33,583 nt of DNA. Source: Verrucomicrobiota bacterium. GTDB lineage: Bacteria > Verrucomicrobiota > Kiritimatiellia > UBA8416 > JABMPJ01. Every line of letters starts with the position of its first letter. The stretch's first letter is position 1. Shown here in pieces: positions 32,444 through 33,583 of the stretch. The notes under the pieces were generated by a model. The model made no database searches and was not told the DNA's origin. It worked only from the letters and a program-made list of their open reading frames with translations. The position numbers and the translations under genes are program-made. The stretch is from contig JABGQM010000047.1 of the NCBI GenBank assembly GCA_018648805.1, forward strand, positions 1-33,583, read 5' to 3'.

Positions 32444-33442
32444 ATGAGGGTGAAATTATTGCTATGGCTTGGGCTCATGCTGCTGGGCGCGCATAGCGCC
32501 CCTGCGGCGGACAACATAGAAGCCATGAAGACACTGCAGGCGAAGGACTGGACCGTGCCGACACTGGGCATGAAGATGAAGCTCATTCCGGCGGGCACGT
32601 TCACGATGGGTAGCCCCAAGGGCGAGATCGAGCACCGCGAAGACGAGGTCCAGCACGAGGTGACGATCAGCAAGCCATTCTACATCGGCGTGTATGAAGT
32701 CATGCAGAAGGAGTACTACGACCTGATGCTACCCGACTACGACCACGAGGGCTGGCAACACTCGCGCGGCCCCATCCACGACGGCCTGGCCTTCTTCTAC
32801 CGGGACCGGGTCAGCTACAGGGACTTCAAGGGGGGCAAGCTGCTGCCGACGAACCCCATGGAATGCGTCACCTGGGACGAAACTCAGGAGTTCTGCCAGG
32901 AACTAACGAAACGCGAGAAGAAAGCCGGGCGCCTACCCGAAGGCTACGCATTCCGCCTGCCCACGGAAGCGGAGTGGGAGTATGCCTGCCGTGCCGGGAC
33001 CACCGGGCCCTACAACGTGAAAGGCGAAAGCGACGATGCGGAGTACCTGAAGAGCGAAGCGTTCGTCAACACGTTTGCCAACGTCGCTTCAGGAAGCACG
33101 ATGCCCGTGGGCGGCAAACGTCTGCCCAACGCCTGGGGCCTCTACGACATGCACGGCAACGTATACGAATGGTGCCACGACTGGTACGCCCCCTACCCTT
33201 CGGGCAAGGCCAAAGATCCAATCGGTCCGGCAGAAGGAAAGAAACGAGTCGCACGCGGCGCTTGTCTCAACGGCCCGGCCTATCGTGCTCCTGCCGGAGT
33301 GAGTATGCGCGCCGACGGCGTGATCACGAGCATCCCGTTCCTGCGCTCGGCCAGCCGCTACCCGTTCGACCCCACCATCGAGTTTTACGGCATTCTCGGC
33401 TTCCGTGTCGTGTTGGCACCGGCCATAGGAAGTGATCAGTGA
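32444..33442 (+). CDS. exported SUMF1/FGE-fold protein lacking the catalytic cysteine pair
   Basis: This 332-aa protein has a signal peptide (KLLLWLGLMLLGAHSAPAAD). The formylglycine-generating-enzyme fold is clear: MKLIPAGTFTMGSPKGE, PFYIGVYEVMQKEYYDLM, PMECVTWDETQEFCQELT, FRLPTEAEWEYACRAGTTG, AWGLYDMHGNVYEWCHDWY and a final YGILGFRVVLAP. In true sulfatase maturases the C-terminal part carries a Cys pair in a RGGSW-to-CRSAxR region. Here the equivalents are ARGACLNG and LRSASR, with Leu at the usual Cys. It is more likely a binding or other SUMF1-type protein than a sulfatase activator. AGGAG is placed well before the ATG. The TGA lies within a heptamer repeat. Confidence 0.85.
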   Translation: MRVKLLLWLGLMLLGAHSAPAADNIEAMKTLQAKDWTVPTLGMKMKLIPAGTFTMGSPKGEIEHREDEVQHEVTISKPFYIGVYEVMQKEYYDLMLPDYDHEGWQHSRGPIHDGLAFFYRDRVSYRDFKGGKLLPTNPMECVTWDETQEFCQELTKREKKAGRLPEGYAFRLPTEAEWEYACRAGTTGPYNVKGESDDAEYLKSEAFVNTFANVASGSTMPVGGKRLPNAWGLYDMHGNVYEWCHDWYAPYPSGKAKDPIGPAEGKKRVARGACLNGPAYRAPAGVSMRADGVITSIPFLRSASRYPFDPTIEFYGILGFRVVLAPAIGSDQ

Positions 33443-33458
33443 TCAGTAGTCAGTATTC
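33431..33458. repeat. heptamer tandem repeat AGTGATC (four units)
   Basis: AGTGATC, AGTGATC, AGTAGTC and AGTATTC run in perfect seven-base register and include the stop codon of the SUMF1-fold gene. The last units are degenerate. It is the same kind of repeat as after GH127. Confidence 0.65.
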
Positions 33459-33519
33459 GGGGTCCCGTCCTGAAATAGGTTGTCACTTGGCAGGAAGGAG
33501 AACAGTCTAAGATCGGTTC

Positions 33520-33583
33520 AGTTGACGACAAAGTTCACGGAACAGTTAAGCGGGATAGTTCACGACGAAGTTCTCGGAATAGT
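33520..33583. repeat. 12-bp-period AGTT tandem array running off the window edge
   Basis: AGTT recurs at 33520, 33532, 33544, 33557, 33569 and (as AGT) 33581, a 12-13 bp period. Within it, 33525-33546 and 33562-33583 are a 22-bp direct repeat with three mismatches. The preceding TCCTGAAATAGGTTGTCACT (33469-33488) resembles, from memory, ends of integrase-type insertion sequences. Regularly spaced transposase sites would explain the array. No transposase is in the window, so a mobile-element end is only inferred. Confidence 0.5.

Overview
The window is high-GC bacterial DNA packed with carbohydrate-active enzymes, two Cys-type sulfatases, PA14/WD40 and SUMF1-fold secreted proteins, and a hydrazine-synthase-alpha-like dihaem protein. 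This gene mix is typical of the PVC superphylum (Planctomycetota, Verrucomicrobiota, Lentisphaerota or Kiritimatiellota). I infer an uncultured particle- or mucin/algal-polysaccharide degrader from that group. No rRNA, tRNA or CRISPR array was seen.

Layout. Positions 1-983 (minus) hold most of an AAA/DUF4143 ATPase, followed by a RelB/DinJ-YafQ type toxin-antitoxin pair (1237-1763). From 2096 to about 15.6 kb runs a same-strand series with short gaps or overlaps: a 1644-aa exported PA14/PKD/WD40 protein overlapping (ATGA) a 963-aa exported HzsA-like dihaem protein, then a UroD-like protein, a GH32-like protein, a sialidase and a Gfo/Idh/MocA oxidoreductase, the last four without signal peptides. 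A 20-bp perfect palindrome lies after the oxidoreductase, before a truncated esterase.

From 15.6 to 23.7 kb, intact genes alternate with wreckage. The intact genes are an unknown protein coupled to a sulfatase, an exported DnaJ-type zinc-finger protein, and a GH3 beta-glucosidase. The wreckage is the esterase whose 3' half is replaced by an inverted arylsulfatase tail, a truncated DUF885 peptidase, a GH29 fucosidase remnant with a nonsense codon and a frameshift, and an orphan C-terminal tail after GH3.

From 23.8 kb to the end: an acetyl-xylan-esterase-like hydrolase, a TauE/SafE anion exporter, a minus-strand N-acetylneuraminate lyase-like gene, a large inverted repeat, a GH127 beta-L-arabinofuranosidase, a second sulfatase, an exported HESGH putative zinc peptidase, an exported SUMF1-fold protein lacking the usual catalytic cysteines, and at the edge a 12-bp-period tandem repeat that may be a mobile-element end.

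Working model (inference): sulfatases, GH3, GH127 and esterases strip substituted glycans; sialidase and the lyase-like enzyme handle sialic-acid-like sugars; the exporter could relieve sulfite/sulfonate load. The most unusual items are the HzsA-like/WD40 pair, the GH32-fold protein missing two of three catalytic carboxylates, the SUMF1 protein without its cysteine pair, and the dense cluster of broken genes and short tandem repeats.
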